Shown piece by piece: positions 8,530-17,278 of a stretch of DNA of 33,247 nucleotides (the stretch's first letter is position 1; the number at the start of each line of letters is the position of its first letter). A model generated the notes under the pieces. It worked only from the letters and a program-made list of their open reading frames with translations. It was not told the DNA's origin and did no database searches. A program made the position numbers and the translations under genes. The stretch covers positions 1 to 33,247 of the forward strand of contig JABDEM010000018.1 in NCBI GenBank assembly GCA_013287085.1, written 5' to 3'. Source of the stretch: Gammaproteobacteria bacterium (GTDB lineage Bacteria > Pseudomonadota > Gammaproteobacteria > DSM-16500).

Positions 8530-9606
8530 ATGGCAGATTATACTCTCAATATGACAGCAGGTGTTACTCCTGTAAGCCAAGATATTTATGATCTACATAT
8601 GACCATATTTTGGATTTGCGTGGCGATTGGCGTAGTTGTTTTTAGTGTGATGTTTTATGCCATGTTTTACCATCGTAAATCCAGAGGGGTAGAACCCGCC
8701 CGGTTTCATGAACATCTTTGGGTTGAGATCGCTTGGACTATTATCCCTTGTTTTATTCTCGTTGCGATGGCGATTCCTGCTACTCGCGTATTAGTCCATA
8801 TGAATGACGTTGCAAAACCGGATGTGACGATTAAGATTACGGGCTATCAATGGAAATGGCGTTATGAATATCTGGAACAAGGAATTAATTTTTTCAGTAA
8901 TATTGTCATGACACCTAAGAATGAAAATTATTTACGTACTGTCGATAAACCTTTAGTTGTGCCTATCCATAAAAAAATTCGATTTTTAGTGACAGCTAAT
9001 GATGTAATTCATTCTTGGTGGGTGCCAGATTTAGGTGTGAAGCGCGATGCTATTCCTGGATTTATTAATGAAAGTTGGGCCAGAATCAACAGAGCTGGAA
9101 CTTATCATGGGCAATGCGCAGAATTATGCGGGATGCATCATGCTTATATGCCTATAGTCGTTGTTGCAATGGCAGAAACGGATTTTAATAATTGGGTATT
9201 AGCACAAAAAGGATTACCTGTTCCCGGAATGCCACAGCCGGTGGTCGGCGGTACCGTCGCAGCGGGTCCTCCTGCAGCGCCAAAACAATATACGATGCAA
9301 GAATTAATGCAGCAGGGAGAAAAAGTATTTTTAAGTACTTGCGCTGTCTGCCATCAAGCAACAGGTTTAGGTTTGCCGCCTACTTTTCCTGCGTTAAAAG
9401 GCAGTAAAACAGCAACTGGACCAAAAGACCAACATATTGCAACAGTCTTAAATGGGCGACCTGGTACTGCTATGCAAGCTTTTAAAGAACAATTAAGTGA
9501 TGATGATTTAGCCGCAGTCATTACTTACGAGCGTAATGCTTGGGGAAATAATATGAAAGATATGGTTCAACCTGCTGAGATTCAAAAAGCAAAAGGAGGT
9601 AAATAA
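8530..9606 (+). CDS. coxB: cytochrome c oxidase subunit II with fused cytochrome c domain
   Basis: Electron-entry subunit of an aa3/caa3-type haem-copper oxidase in the inner membrane. 358 residues: two membrane helices (about 25-47 and 66-85), then a periplasmic cupredoxin domain with the CuA ligands His161, Cys196, Cys200, His204 and Met207 ([12 protein letters not shown]). A Pro/Gly-rich linker (about 229-253) follows, then a class I cytochrome c domain with CAVCH (Cys271, Cys274, His275). The fused haem domain means it can accept electrons as a caa3-type subunit. No cleavable signal peptide is evident before the first helix with this start. First gene of the operon coxB-coxA-Cox11-coxC. 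Confidence 0.95.
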   Translation: MADYTLNMTAGVTPVSQDIYDLHMTIFWICVAIGVVVFSVMFYAMFYHRKSRGVEPARFHEHLWVEIAWTIIPCFILVAMAIPATRVLVHMNDVAKPDVTIKITGYQWKWRYEYLEQGINFFSNIVMTPKNENYLRTVDKPLVVPIHKKIRFLVTANDVIHSWWVPDLGVKRDAIPGFINESWARINRAGTYHGQCAELCGMHHAYMPIVVVAMAETDFNNWVLAQKGLPVPGMPQPVVGGTVAAGPPAAPKQYTMQELMQQGEKVFLSTCAVCHQATGLGLPPTFPALKGSKTATGPKDQHIATVLNGRPGTAMQAFKEQLSDDDLAAVITYERNAWGNNMKDMVQPAEIQKAKGGK

Positions 9607-9608
9607 AA

Positions 9609-11117
9609 ATGAATTTTATAAAACGTTGGTTATTTACCACTAATCACAAAGACATTGGAACTTTGTATTTATTTTTAAGTTTAACCATGTTTTTTATAGC
9701 AGGCGCATTTGCGATGTTAATTCGCGCTGAATTATTGCGACCGGGAGCGTTGCTTTTTAATCCTGAATTTTATAATCAATTAGTGACGATGCATGGGTTG
9801 ATTATGATTTTTGGTGCCATCATGCCGGCTTTTGTAGGATTAGCCAATTGGATGATTCCGTTGATGATAGGTGCGCCTGATATGGCGTTACCGAGATTAA
9901 ATAATTGGAGCTTTTGGATTTTACCTTTTGCCTTTGGGATTATGCTAAGCACTTTTTTCATGCAAGGCTCAGCGCCGAATTTTGGTTGGACAATGTATGC
10001 GCCACTCTCAACCACTTATGGACCCAAGAGTACGGATTTTTTAATTGTCTCTATTCATCTTTTAGGAGTTTCATCTATTTTAGGTGCGATTAATATTATC
10101 GCGACCATTTTAAATTTACGCACTCCCGGCATGACCCTTATGAAAATGCCTTTGTTTGTGTGGAGTTGGTTAATCACTTCTTTTTTATTAATCGCTGTGA
10201 TGCCGGTATTAGCTGGTGTTGTGACGATGATGTTATTTGATCGTAATTTTGGAACGAGTTTTTTTACGGCAGCAGGGGGTGGTGATCCTGTGCTGTATCA
10301 ACATTTGTTTTGGTTTTTTGGCCACCCTGAAGTTTATATTATGATATTGCCTGGATTTGGTATTATTTCAGAAATCATCCCGACTTTTGCGCGCAAAAAA
10401 TTATTTGGCTATACATTCATGGTTGCAGCAATTGCGAGCATTGCGTTTCTATCTTTTGTAGTTTGGGCGCATCATATGTTTACAACAGGTATGACACTCT
10501 CCGCACAATTATTTTTTATGTATACCACGATGTTAATTGCAGTTCCTACGGGAATTAAAGTATTTAATTGGGTAGCGACTATGTACAAAGGCGCACTGAC
10601 CTTTGAAACGCCTATGTTGTTTGCTGTCGCTTTTGTTATTTTATTTTCTATAGGCGGATTTTCAGGATTGATGTTGGCGATTGTGCCTGCCGATTATCAG
10701 TATCAAGACACTTATTTTGTAGTGGCGCATTTTCATTATGTTTTAGTATCAGGCGCTTTATTTAGTATTATGGCCGGCGTTTATTATTGGTTACCGAAAT
10801 GGACCGGGCATTACTATAATGAAACATTAGGCAAAATTCATTTTTGGCTAACGGCTATTTTTATGAATGTAACTTTTTTTCCTATGCATTTTTTAGGTTT
10901 AGCAGGAATGCCTCGAAGAATTCCTGATTATGCTTTGCAATTTACCGATTTTAATTTTATAGCAAGTATTGGTGCATTTGTATTAGGCTTTGCCCAACTT
11001 ATTTTTCTTTATAATATTTTTTCTTGTATTTGGGGCGGAAAAACAGCACCGGTTTGTGCATGGGAAGGAGCGCAAGGGTTGGAATGGACTGTGCCATCAG
11101 GGTTAGATCATGCTTAA
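9609..11117 (+). CDS. coxA: cytochrome c oxidase subunit I
   Basis: Catalytic subunit that reduces oxygen to water and pumps protons. 502 residues with about twelve membrane helices. Visible ligands: the low-spin haem His in [10 protein letters not shown], the CuB/Tyr cross-link segment [17 protein letters not shown] with the proton-channel Glu, the CuB pair in [10 protein letters not shown], and the two haem His in [13 protein letters not shown]. It begins two bases after coxB and has AAAGGAGG in the coxB end as ribosome binding site. Length and motifs are ordinary for an A-type oxidase. Confidence 0.97.
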   Translation: MNFIKRWLFTTNHKDIGTLYLFLSLTMFFIAGAFAMLIRAELLRPGALLFNPEFYNQLVTMHGLIMIFGAIMPAFVGLANWMIPLMIGAPDMALPRLNNWSFWILPFAFGIMLSTFFMQGSAPNFGWTMYAPLSTTYGPKSTDFLIVSIHLLGVSSILGAINIIATILNLRTPGMTLMKMPLFVWSWLITSFLLIAVMPVLAGVVTMMLFDRNFGTSFFTAAGGGDPVLYQHLFWFFGHPEVYIMILPGFGIISEIIPTFARKKLFGYTFMVAAIASIAFLSFVVWAHHMFTTGMTLSAQLFFMYTTMLIAVPTGIKVFNWVATMYKGALTFETPMLFAVAFVILFSIGGFSGLMLAIVPADYQYQDTYFVVAHFHYVLVSGALFSIMAGVYYWLPKWTGHYYNETLGKIHFWLTAIFMNVTFFPMHFLGLAGMPRRIPDYALQFTDFNFIASIGAFVLGFAQLIFLYNIFSCIWGGKTAPVCAWEGAQGLEWTVPSGLDHA

Positions 11118-11622
11118 AAAATCTATTTATATCCCAGCTTTAGTTGCAGTCATTATGTTTGGATTTACTTTTGCCATGGTGCCGGTTTATAACGCTTTAT
11201 GTAATGTCACCGGTTTAAATACTGCAGTCCCTGTATCACTAGCACCACCTGATTATAACCGCGCGATTCTCATCCAATTTGTGACAGCGAATAATAGAAA
11301 TTTACCGTGGGATTTTTATCCCTTACAAACGAGTATAAATGTTCATCCGAATGAAAATGCAAAAGTATTTTTTTATTTTAAAAATAATTCTACGCATACA
11401 ATGACAGTCCAAGCGATTCCTAGTATTACACCGGGACCTGCAGTATCTCACTTTCATAAAATAGAATGTTTTTGTTTTCAAAAACAAACTTTAAATCCAG
11501 GTCAAACGTTAACCGTTCCTCTGGTATTTAGATTAGATAATGATGTTTCAGGCGATGTGTCAACCGTAACTTTAGGCTATACCTTGTTTGATGTGACTAA
11601 CCAAAAGAAGGCGACTGCATGA
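11110..11622 (+). CDS. ctaG: Cox11/CtaG copper chaperone for cytochrome oxidase
   Basis: Delivers copper to the CuB centre of subunit I. 170 residues: one N-terminal membrane anchor (about 7-23) followed by a periplasmic immunoglobulin-like domain. The copper-binding motif is [15 protein letters not shown], with the CFCF cysteines characteristic of Cox11. The [13 protein letters not shown] segment after the anchor is also typical. It overlaps coxA by eight bases and subunit III by four, so translation is coupled through the operon. Confidence 0.95.
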   Translation: MLKKSIYIPALVAVIMFGFTFAMVPVYNALCNVTGLNTAVPVSLAPPDYNRAILIQFVTANNRNLPWDFYPLQTSINVHPNENAKVFFYFKNNSTHTMTVQAIPSITPGPAVSHFHKIECFCFQKQTLNPGQTLTVPLVFRLDNDVSGDVSTVTLGYTLFDVTNQKKATA

Positions 11623-12488
11623 GCAATAATAATTATTTTGTGCCCCATTCTACGCGCTGGCCTATGGTGGGTTGTTTAGCTTTATTTTTTATGGCAATTG
11701 GACTCGTCAATATTTTGCATGGCGAACATTGGGGTCCGTATATTTTGCTAGCCGGGATTATTTTATTAACGATTATGCTATTTGGTTGGTTTGGAACGGT
11801 CATTGATGAAGGACTACAAGGCTTGCACAGTCCACTCATGGATAAATCTTATCGCTGGGGAATGGTATGGTTTATTGTTTCTGAAATCGCTTTCTTCGGC
11901 ATATTTTTTATGGCGTTATTTTATATTCGCATGTTTGTGGTGCCAGAATTAGGCGGACATTGGGGTTATCCTGAAACCCATACGGTTTTATGGCCAGAAT
12001 TTAAATCCGCTTGGCCTTTATTAGTAACGCCTAATCCAGCCGCTTTCCCCAGTATTAAAGAAGTGATTCCTGTTTTTGGAATTCCTGCCTTGAATACTTT
12101 TCTTTTGTTAAGTAGCGCTGTGGCAGTCACCTGGTCGCATTGGGGTTTGTTAAAAAATCGCCGTTCCCAAATGTTGATGGGTTTGATTCTAACTATAGTA
12201 TTAGGTCTTATTTTCTTAAGTTGCCAGGCTTTTGAATATGGTGAGGCTTATAGGCAGTATAATCTCACTTTAAAAAGCGGAGTCTATGGCACGACATTTT
12301 TTATGCTGACGGGGTTTCATGCGCTGCACGTGACGGTTGGCTTAATGATGCTCAGCGTGGTTTTGGTGCGCTGTATAAAAGGTCATTTTTTGCCCGAACA
12401 CCATTTTGCATTTGAAGCCGTTTCTTGGTATTGGCATTTTGTTGATGTAGTATGGCTGTTTTTATTTGTGTTGGTGTATTGGCTGTGA
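11619..12488 (+). CDS. coxC: cytochrome c oxidase subunit III
   Basis: Non-catalytic membrane subunit that stabilises the oxidase. 289 residues, about seven membrane helices, with the family segments RWGMVWFIVSEIAFFG, TFFMLTGFHALHVTVG and the C-terminal EAVSWYWHFVDVVWLFLFVLVYW. The ATG overlaps the ctaG stop by four bases. Haem-A synthesis genes (ctaA, ctaB) and SURF1, often found here in relatives, do not follow; a rhodanese gene comes next instead. Confidence 0.96.
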   Translation: MSNNNYFVPHSTRWPMVGCLALFFMAIGLVNILHGEHWGPYILLAGIILLTIMLFGWFGTVIDEGLQGLHSPLMDKSYRWGMVWFIVSEIAFFGIFFMALFYIRMFVVPELGGHWGYPETHTVLWPEFKSAWPLLVTPNPAAFPSIKEVIPVFGIPALNTFLLLSSAVAVTWSHWGLLKNRRSQMLMGLILTIVLGLIFLSCQAFEYGEAYRQYNLTLKSGVYGTTFFMLTGFHALHVTVGLMMLSVVLVRCIKGHFLPEHHFAFEAVSWYWHFVDVVWLFLFVLVYWL

Positions 12489-12495
12489 GGTTTTT

Positions 12496-13347
12496 ATGTC
12501 GTGGTTAATTAATGCGGGGCAAGTGGATAAGTTTAGAAAAAATCAAAAAAACTTAGTGATTTTAGATGCGAGTTATCATCACGCTGAGAATGAGCGTAAT
12601 GCCAAACAAGAGTTTGCTGAAAAACATATTGTGGACGCACAATTTTTTGATATCGATTTTTTCAGTGACCCGAATGCTGAATTACCCCATACGTTAATAA
12701 CAGATGAAAAGATTATCAGCGAAAAAATGTCTAGTTTAGGTATACGCAATGATATGAAAATTATTATTTATGATAATAGTGATCTTCATTCAGCGGCTCG
12801 TGCTTTATGGATGTTTAAAGTGTTTGGCCATGATCCGCAGTTGCTTTATATCTTAGATGGGGGTTTTAAAGCTTGGGAGCTCTATGATGGCAAAACCGAA
12901 TCAGGCCTTTCATCCTCTTCTTCTAAAACCTATACTGCGCGCTTACAACCCCAGTATTTGCGCACCTTGGATCAAGTAAAAGAAAACTATCATCATCCTA
13001 AAGAACAAATATTAGACGCAAGACACCCGATTCGTTATGCGGGAGGGCATATCCCTGGAAGTATCTGTTTTCCTTATTTCACGATGTATGAGAAAGATGG
13101 TCTTTTAAAACCCTTAGAGAAAATTCGCAAACAAATGCTCGATGTCGCTATTGATTTAAAGAGTCCCATTATAGCCTCTTGTGGCTCAGGCATTACGGCG
13201 GCTACTTTGGACTTAGTGCTGGATCTTATGGGACATGCCCCGCATGCACTATATGATGGATCCTGGAGTGAATGGGGTAATCCTAAGCTTTATCCAGGGG
13301 AAACTAGCCTAGATGAAAGACCTGTAGAAACCTGTGTTGATGGCTAA
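12496..13347 (+). CDS. sseA: two-domain rhodanese (thiosulfate/3-mercaptopyruvate sulfurtransferase)
   Basis: Transfers a sulfane sulfur from thiosulfate or 3-mercaptopyruvate to an acceptor thiol or cyanide. I chose the ATG at 12496 (283 aa, MSWLINAGQ) because GAGG precedes it and it gives the normal N-terminus; the in-frame ATG at 12466 lies inside coxC. Domain 1 (about 1-140) is the inactive rhodanese fold (VILDASYH, DGGFKAWE). Domain 2 (about 150-283) carries LDARHPIRYAGGHIPGS and the active-site Cys in IASCGSGITAA, a loop of the mercaptopyruvate type. It starts eight bases after coxC and may be the last gene of that operon. Confidence 0.88.
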   Translation: MSWLINAGQVDKFRKNQKNLVILDASYHHAENERNAKQEFAEKHIVDAQFFDIDFFSDPNAELPHTLITDEKIISEKMSSLGIRNDMKIIIYDNSDLHSAARALWMFKVFGHDPQLLYILDGGFKAWELYDGKTESGLSSSSSKTYTARLQPQYLRTLDQVKENYHHPKEQILDARHPIRYAGGHIPGSICFPYFTMYEKDGLLKPLEKIRKQMLDVAIDLKSPIIASCGSGITAATLDLVLDLMGHAPHALYDGSWSEWGNPKLYPGETSLDERPVETCVDG

Positions 13348-13352
13348 TTTTA

Positions 13353-13361
13353 TGCTATAAT
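13353..13361 (+). promoter_or_regulatory. extended -10 promoter of the desaturase gene
   Basis: TGCTATAAT is a perfect -10 hexamer with the TGn extension, 36 bases before the desaturase ATG. No good -35 hexamer lies at 17 bases, as usual for extended -10 promoters. It begins five bases after the rhodanese stop. Confidence 0.6.
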
Positions 13362-13397
13362 GCTCCCCAATTAATAACCTATAAAAAAGGTGAATAT

Positions 13398-14579
13398 ATG
13401 AACGGGATTATACAGCTACCATGGTGGGGTTATATCGTCGTTACCCTTGTTTTGACTCAAATAACTATCCTTAGTGTGACCATTTACTTACATCGCCACC
13501 AAGCGCATAGGGCGCTGGAGTTACATCCTATTGCCAGTCATTTTTTTAGGTTTTGGCTGTGGCTTACCACGGGTATGGTGACCAAAGAATTTACTGCTAT
13601 ACATCGTAAACACCATGCGCGAGTAGAGACCGAAGAAGATCCCCATAGCCCCCAAATTCGTGGTATTCGGACAGTCTTATTTCAAGGTACTGAACTTTAT
13701 CGCAAAGAATCGCGTAATCAAGAGACTTTAGAGCGCTATGGCGAAGGCACACCCGATGATTGGATGGAGCGCTATGTGTATACAGGCCGTAGCAAAATGG
13801 GCGTTGTCTCTATGTTATTGATTGATCTTGTTTTATTTGGACCCGTGGGTTTAACTATTTGGGCTATTCAAATGTCCTGGATTCCTTTTTGGGCAACCGG
13901 TGTGATCAATGGCCTTGCTCACTATGTGGGTTATCGCAATTTTGAATGTGAAGATGCATCGCGCAATATTACTCCTATCGCATTTTTTATTGGTGGGGAA
14001 GAGTTACACAATAATCACCATACCTACGGTACTTCCGCTAAGTTCTCCGTAAAATGGTGGGAAGTGGATGTAGGTTGGGGTGTGATTCGATTATTACAGT
14101 TTTTTGGCTTAGCCAAGCCAAAACGTATTCCACCCAAAGAATATCTTGCACCTAATAAAACTTCTGTCGATACGGATACGGTTAAAGCACTGATTACCAA
14201 TCGTTTCCAAGTATTATCCCGTTATAGCAAAGAAGTGATTCGACCGGTATTAATCCAAGAGCGTCAACGCGCAAGCGAAGCCGGCCAAGCGATGTTACGT
14301 CGTGCACGAAAATTACTATCGCGCGAAGCTTCATTGATTAAAACAAGCGACCAGCAAAAGTCTTTAACCGAAGTATTAAATCATTTCGGTTCTTTAAATG
14401 TGGTTTATCAATTTCGTTTAAAACTCCAAACCATTTGGGCTAAAGGCACTGCTTCACAAAAAGATTTAGTTGAAGCTTTACAAGAATGGTGTCACCAAGC
14501 AGAAGCAACCGGTATTGATGCTTTACGAGAATTCGTCAAACGCGTTAAAGCTTATACTACTTTACAAAGCGCTTCTTGA
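13398..14579 (+). CDS. membrane fatty acid desaturase (acyl-CoA delta-9 type)
   Basis: Introduces a cis double bond into saturated acyl chains, adjusting membrane fluidity. 393 residues: hydrophobic helices near 10-30, 45-60 and 135-175, and the three His boxes of di-iron desaturases at His32-His37 (HRHQAH), His69-His73 (HRKHH) and His204-His208 (HNNHH). About 150 residues after the third box are helical and charged, as in gammaproteobacterial desaturases of the same length. It has its own promoter and AAAAAAGGTGA ribosome binding site, and a strong terminator follows, so it appears to be a single-gene unit. Confidence 0.9.
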   Translation: MNGIIQLPWWGYIVVTLVLTQITILSVTIYLHRHQAHRALELHPIASHFFRFWLWLTTGMVTKEFTAIHRKHHARVETEEDPHSPQIRGIRTVLFQGTELYRKESRNQETLERYGEGTPDDWMERYVYTGRSKMGVVSMLLIDLVLFGPVGLTIWAIQMSWIPFWATGVINGLAHYVGYRNFECEDASRNITPIAFFIGGEELHNNHHTYGTSAKFSVKWWEVDVGWGVIRLLQFFGLAKPKRIPPKEYLAPNKTSVDTDTVKALITNRFQVLSRYSKEVIRPVLIQERQRASEAGQAMLRRARKLLSREASLIKTSDQQKSLTEVLNHFGSLNVVYQFRLKLQTIWAKGTASQKDLVEALQEWCHQAEATGIDALREFVKRVKAYTTLQSAS

Positions 14580-14599
14580 TAATTATTTCAAGACCAAAA

Positions 14600-14623
14600 A
14601 AAACGCCCCGTAAGGGGCGTTTT
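14600..14623. terminator. strong rho-independent terminator, usable in both directions
   Basis: Ten-base perfect stem AAAACGCCCC / GGGGCGTTTT with a GTAA loop. The T-tract within the 3' arm serves the desaturase on the plus strand; the A-tract at 14596-14603 gives the T-tract for the opposite strand, serving the small secreted protein gene. Confidence 0.92.
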
Positions 14624-14648
14624 AGTTCTGCCGATCAACCTTTTAACT

Positions 14649-15140
14649 TTATGGATTAGTTGGAGCGGTATAAGGATAAGCAACGCAAGTGTAAACAAAT
14701 TCCGCACTGCCACCAGCTCTATTTCCTAACTTAAAGCTGTCATTGTGAGTCCAACGAGTGGTCTTTCTTAGCTTGTTGATTTGTAACCAAGAGCTAGAAG
14801 GCGCCGCATAATTTGTCCAAGCTGCTAAAGTTCCATTAAAACCCTGACCATTTTTGCCAGTATCTTTTTGCATTGCAGCGCCATCTAAACTCACGCTATC
14901 AAATTCAGTATCGTTGTGATCAGGAATAAATTTAATACCAAAGTTGCCGGTGTTATAAGAATTAGTGATCTGGCAAACGATATTATAATCAAAATCTTTA
15001 GGTAGCTTTCCCAAGCCTACGGTTTCATCTTTTCCAGCTTTGACAAGTCCTGAACCTAATTGAATGGCGCCATTATCAGCAAATGCGTTAGCGGAAGTTA
15101 AAGCAGCCATAGTTACACAAGCAGCTATTATTTTTTTCAT
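14649..15140 (-). CDS. small secreted protein of unknown function
   Basis: The second ATG (15140) is preferred: AAGGAG lies nine bases before it but directly abuts the ATG at 15149. The 163-residue product has a clear Sec signal peptide, MKKIIAACVTMAALTSANAFA, with cleavage expected after AFA. The mature part of about 142 residues contains two Cys (in NIVCQITNSY and VYTCVAYPY) that could form a disulfide joining the two ends. It is rich in Gly, Asn, Thr and aromatic residues, suggesting a beta-sandwich. I do not recognise the family. It is flanked by terminators on both sides, so it is an independent transcription unit. Confidence 0.7.
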   Translation of the reverse strand: MKKIIAACVTMAALTSANAFADNGAIQLGSGLVKAGKDETVGLGKLPKDFDYNIVCQITNSYNTGNFGIKFIPDHNDTEFDSVSLDGAAMQKDTGKNGQGFNGTLAAWTNYAAPSSSWLQINKLRKTTRWTHNDSFKLGNRAGGSAEFVYTCVAYPYTAPTNP

Positions 15141-15220
15141 ATCAAACATCTCCTTAGTTAATAGATTGGGTATATTCCCATAGGAGAAGTTGGTTTAGTA
15201 TTCGGTAGTTTTACGGTATG

Positions 15221-15249
15221 AAAAGATCCCGCACGAGAGGTGCGAGATC
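15221..15249 (-). terminator. terminator of the rpmB-rpmG operon
   Basis: Stem GATCTCGCAC / GTGCGGGATC on the minus strand (one mismatch, 15225-15249) with a five-base loop, followed by TTTT (15224-15221). It lies 14 bases after the rpmG stop. Confidence 0.7.
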
Positions 15250-15263
15250 ATATAGAGTGGAAA

Positions 15264-15461
15264 TTACGAGATTTTAGATTCAACAAACTTCACATGCATC
15301 CCAAATTTGCCAGTTTCTTTGTTGAAAGCAAAGGGATCAAACATCATTTTTTCGAGTTTTTCAGTGGTGGTACGTTTATTTTTGGTAGTGGTGCGGTAGT
15401 AACCGGTTTTTCTACCTTCTTTGTTGGTTCCAGTGGATACTAATTTAATTTTTTCACGCAT
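15264..15461 (-). CDS. rpmG: 50S ribosomal protein L33
   Basis: Small basic protein of the large ribosomal subunit. The MREKIKLVST opening, TTTKNKR core, EKLE and FDP segments identify bacterial L33. At 65 residues it is about ten longer than the usual gammaproteobacterial form. The extra residues sit in the first hairpin (NKEGRK, about 13-18) and near the C-terminus (NKETGKFG, about 47-54). No Cys pairs, so this is the zinc-free type. Directly downstream of rpmB, spaced by 30 bases, the conserved order. Confidence 0.93.
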   Translation of the reverse strand: MREKIKLVSTGTNKEGRKTGYYRTTTKNKRTTTEKLEKMMFDPFAFNKETGKFGMHVKFVESKIS

Positions 15462-15491
15462 GATTCAATACTCTTATCTGGGTTCTAGGTT

Positions 15492-15743
15492 TTAGTTAGC
15501 AGCGTCACGTAAAGCTTTTTCACGTAACTTGATATCATTTAGTACTTTTTCGATGCCGTGCTTATCGATAATTCGCATCGCGCGGGTGGTTACACGTAGT
15601 GTGATCCAACGTTTTTCATTGGCTAACCAGAAACGCTTCTTTTGTAGGTTAGGGAAAAACCGTCTGCCCGTTTTATTGTTCGCGTGGGATACGTTATTTC
15701 CCACCATAGGGCGCTTTTGGGTAACTTTACATACTTTTGCCAT
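15492..15743 (-). CDS. rpmB: 50S ribosomal protein L28
   Basis: Ribosomal large-subunit protein. The start at 15743 ([12 protein letters not shown]) is supported by GGAGAAAGG just upstream and gives 83 residues, close to the family's usual 78. An in-frame ATG at 15812 lies inside the promoter. Family features: [25 protein letters not shown] and the Lys/Arg-rich middle. First gene of the rpmB-rpmG operon. Confidence 0.95.
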   Translation of the reverse strand: MAKVCKVTQKRPMVGNNVSHANNKTGRRFFPNLQKKRFWLANEKRWITLRVTTRAMRIIDKHGIEKVLNDIKLREKALRDAAN

Positions 15744-15783
15744 GATCCTTTCTCCAAATCTAAACTTTAAGGGCAGGTTGGTG

Positions 15784-15812
15784 TTTATACCAAAATTATG
15801 GACATGAGGCAA
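15784..15812 (-). promoter_or_regulatory. sigma-70 promoter of rpmB-rpmG
   Basis: On the minus strand TTGCCT (15812-15807) and TATAAA (15789-15784) are separated by 17 bases. Transcription would begin near 15777, about 34 bases before the rpmB ATG. Confidence 0.7.
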
Positions 15813-15818
15813 GGTTTT

Positions 15819-16673
15819 CTAAACCAGAGCCTCCCCGGTCATTTTTTCTAAGATCTTTAGGGGGGCAAGATTGGGGTCTGCCATTCCACTGACGGGTAAG
15901 TAAAAAGTCTGTTCTAGCGCGTATTGGCCAGACATCGCAGCATGAGAAACCTGGTCAGTTTGCACGATCCAACTGCTTCCTGGCGGGAAGTGAACGGTCT
16001 CCTGCGGGACTTTAGCTTGGTAGTCTAAATCTGCTTTCATTGCGTCATGAATTTGTAACATTAAATGGTCATAAAGTGACCGATATTTTTTGGTGATGCG
16101 TAATAGATGTAACAGTTTTGCGCTCCCCCAAAGCGGTTTTTTAGTGCGGGGTAAAAAGGTCTTAGCGACCTCGGGAAAAGGTTCTCCCAGCCGCCATACG
16201 CGATCTTCGCCATGAGGATTCACGTTGGTAAAGACGCGCAATATGCGTAATCCTTGCATAGGCGTTGCCGGAAAAGCATCGACATGTAGCCTAGTATCAT
16301 CTTTGCGATAAGAAGAAATCCGACCAGAAATCGCCACCGGTCGGTAACTGGTTCTACCTAAAATTAAAGTCGGCGCATAATGCGGAAAAATTTTAGTGAC
16401 TAATTGGTGCGCGTGCTCTGCATAACGCGTCAGTAATCCCTTAAGTTGGGGTTCTTGGCTTCCCGCCCCTTTAACGCAATCTCTTCTAGGGTTAAGACTA
16501 ATATTTTTAGCTTTGTTATTACTTAGTTCGGGGGTGAAAAGAGATTCTTCTTTCGAGCTAAACTTAAAAGAAAGCTTAGGGATATAGAGCACTTTTCCCT
16601 GTTCCAGCGCATGAATGGCGTCATTATTTTCGGGGGCTTCATCCCATTGCTTAATAGTTAATAACTCTAACAT
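15819..16673 (-). CDS. kdoO: Kdo 3-hydroxylase, Fe(II)/2-oxoglutarate dioxygenase (KdoO)
   Basis: Hydroxylates the Kdo sugar of lipopolysaccharide inner core to Ko, a change known in Burkholderia, Yersinia and Legionella. 284 residues, the usual length. The iron-binding facial triad appears as His130 and Asp132 (TRLHVDAFPATP) and His244 (QVSHAAMSGQ). GLRILRVFTNVNP followed by RVWRLGEPF is typical of this family. The protein is cytoplasmic or membrane-peripheral with no signal peptide. It starts two bases after the radC stop, so both are cotranscribed. Specificity for Kdo is inferred from family likeness. Confidence 0.8.
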   Translation of the reverse strand: MLELLTIKQWDEAPENNDAIHALEQGKVLYIPKLSFKFSSKEESLFTPELSNNKAKNISLNPRRDCVKGAGSQEPQLKGLLTRYAEHAHQLVTKIFPHYAPTLILGRTSYRPVAISGRISSYRKDDTRLHVDAFPATPMQGLRILRVFTNVNPHGEDRVWRLGEPFPEVAKTFLPRTKKPLWGSAKLLHLLRITKKYRSLYDHLMLQIHDAMKADLDYQAKVPQETVHFPPGSSWIVQTDQVSHAAMSGQYALEQTFYLPVSGMADPNLAPLKILEKMTGEALV

Positions 16674-16675
16674 TT

Positions 16676-17278
16676 CTAAATTCGACCTGTTTCAGCTAAC
16701 GATAGGCAATTATTACTCCCTACGATGATATGGTCAATCAATACTATATCTATCAAATTCAAGGCTTTTTTGACTAACTGAGTTATTTCATAATCGGTGG
16801 TGCTTGGGGATGTATCCCCGGACGGATGGTTATGCGCTAAAATAATTTTAGCCGCATTATGAATTAAAGCGCGTTTAATAATTTCGCGCGGATAAACCAT
16901 CACTTCATTGATACTGCCATAGAATAATTCTTCATAAGCTAGGATTCTATGCTGATTATCGAGAAATAAGCAGGCAAACACTTCTTGCGTATGTTTACGC
17001 AAACGTGCGGCAATCCAGCGTTTAGTTTGGGGGCTATTATTTAATTTTTCACCCAGAGGTAACGTTTCTTCGAGATAACGCCGCCAAAGTTCCATCGCCG
17101 CATTGAGCATAAAAAAATTAGGTTTAGCACGCAGTAATTTTTTTAAAGAACCGAATTCTTGTAGTAATTCCTGGGCGAGCTTTAACGCATTCTCCGCAGA
17201 ATTATTGGACAAAAAAACAGCAAGTAGCTCTGCCGTAGGCTTTTCCTTGAGGGTCTGAAGTGGTATCTTTGTACGCAT
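16676..17278 (-). CDS. radC: RadC-family JAB/MPN-domain protein
   Basis: 200 residues. An N-terminal helical part (about 1-85) is followed by a JAB/MPN metalloprotease-like domain with AHNHPSGDTSPSTTD (His149, His151, Asp162), the RadC signature. The historical link to DNA repair is weak and the biochemical role remains unresolved. At 200 residues it is slightly shorter than the usual 220-230, mainly at the N-terminus. A CCAGGAAA ribosome binding site supports this start. Its ATG is interleaved with the ATG of coaBC on the other strand, as radC and coaBC (dfp) are often divergent neighbours in gammaproteobacteria. Confidence 0.92.
   Translation of the reverse strand: MRTKIPLQTLKEKPTAELLAVFLSNNSAENALKLAQELLQEFGSLKKLLRAKPNFFMLNAAMELWRRYLEETLPLGEKLNNSPQTKRWIAARLRKHTQEVFACLFLDNQHRILAYEELFYGSINEVMVYPREIIKRALIHNAAKIILAHNHPSGDTSPSTTDYEITQLVKKALNLIDIVLIDHIIVGSNNCLSLAETGRI

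Noticed and set aside
12466-12495. Start at 12466 for the rhodanese
   Set aside because: It lies within coxC and adds residues not typical of the family; ATG at 12496 has a ribosome binding site.
13398-14579. C-terminal extension of the desaturase as an unusual fusion
   Set aside because: Gammaproteobacterial desaturases of this type commonly have this length of about 393 residues.
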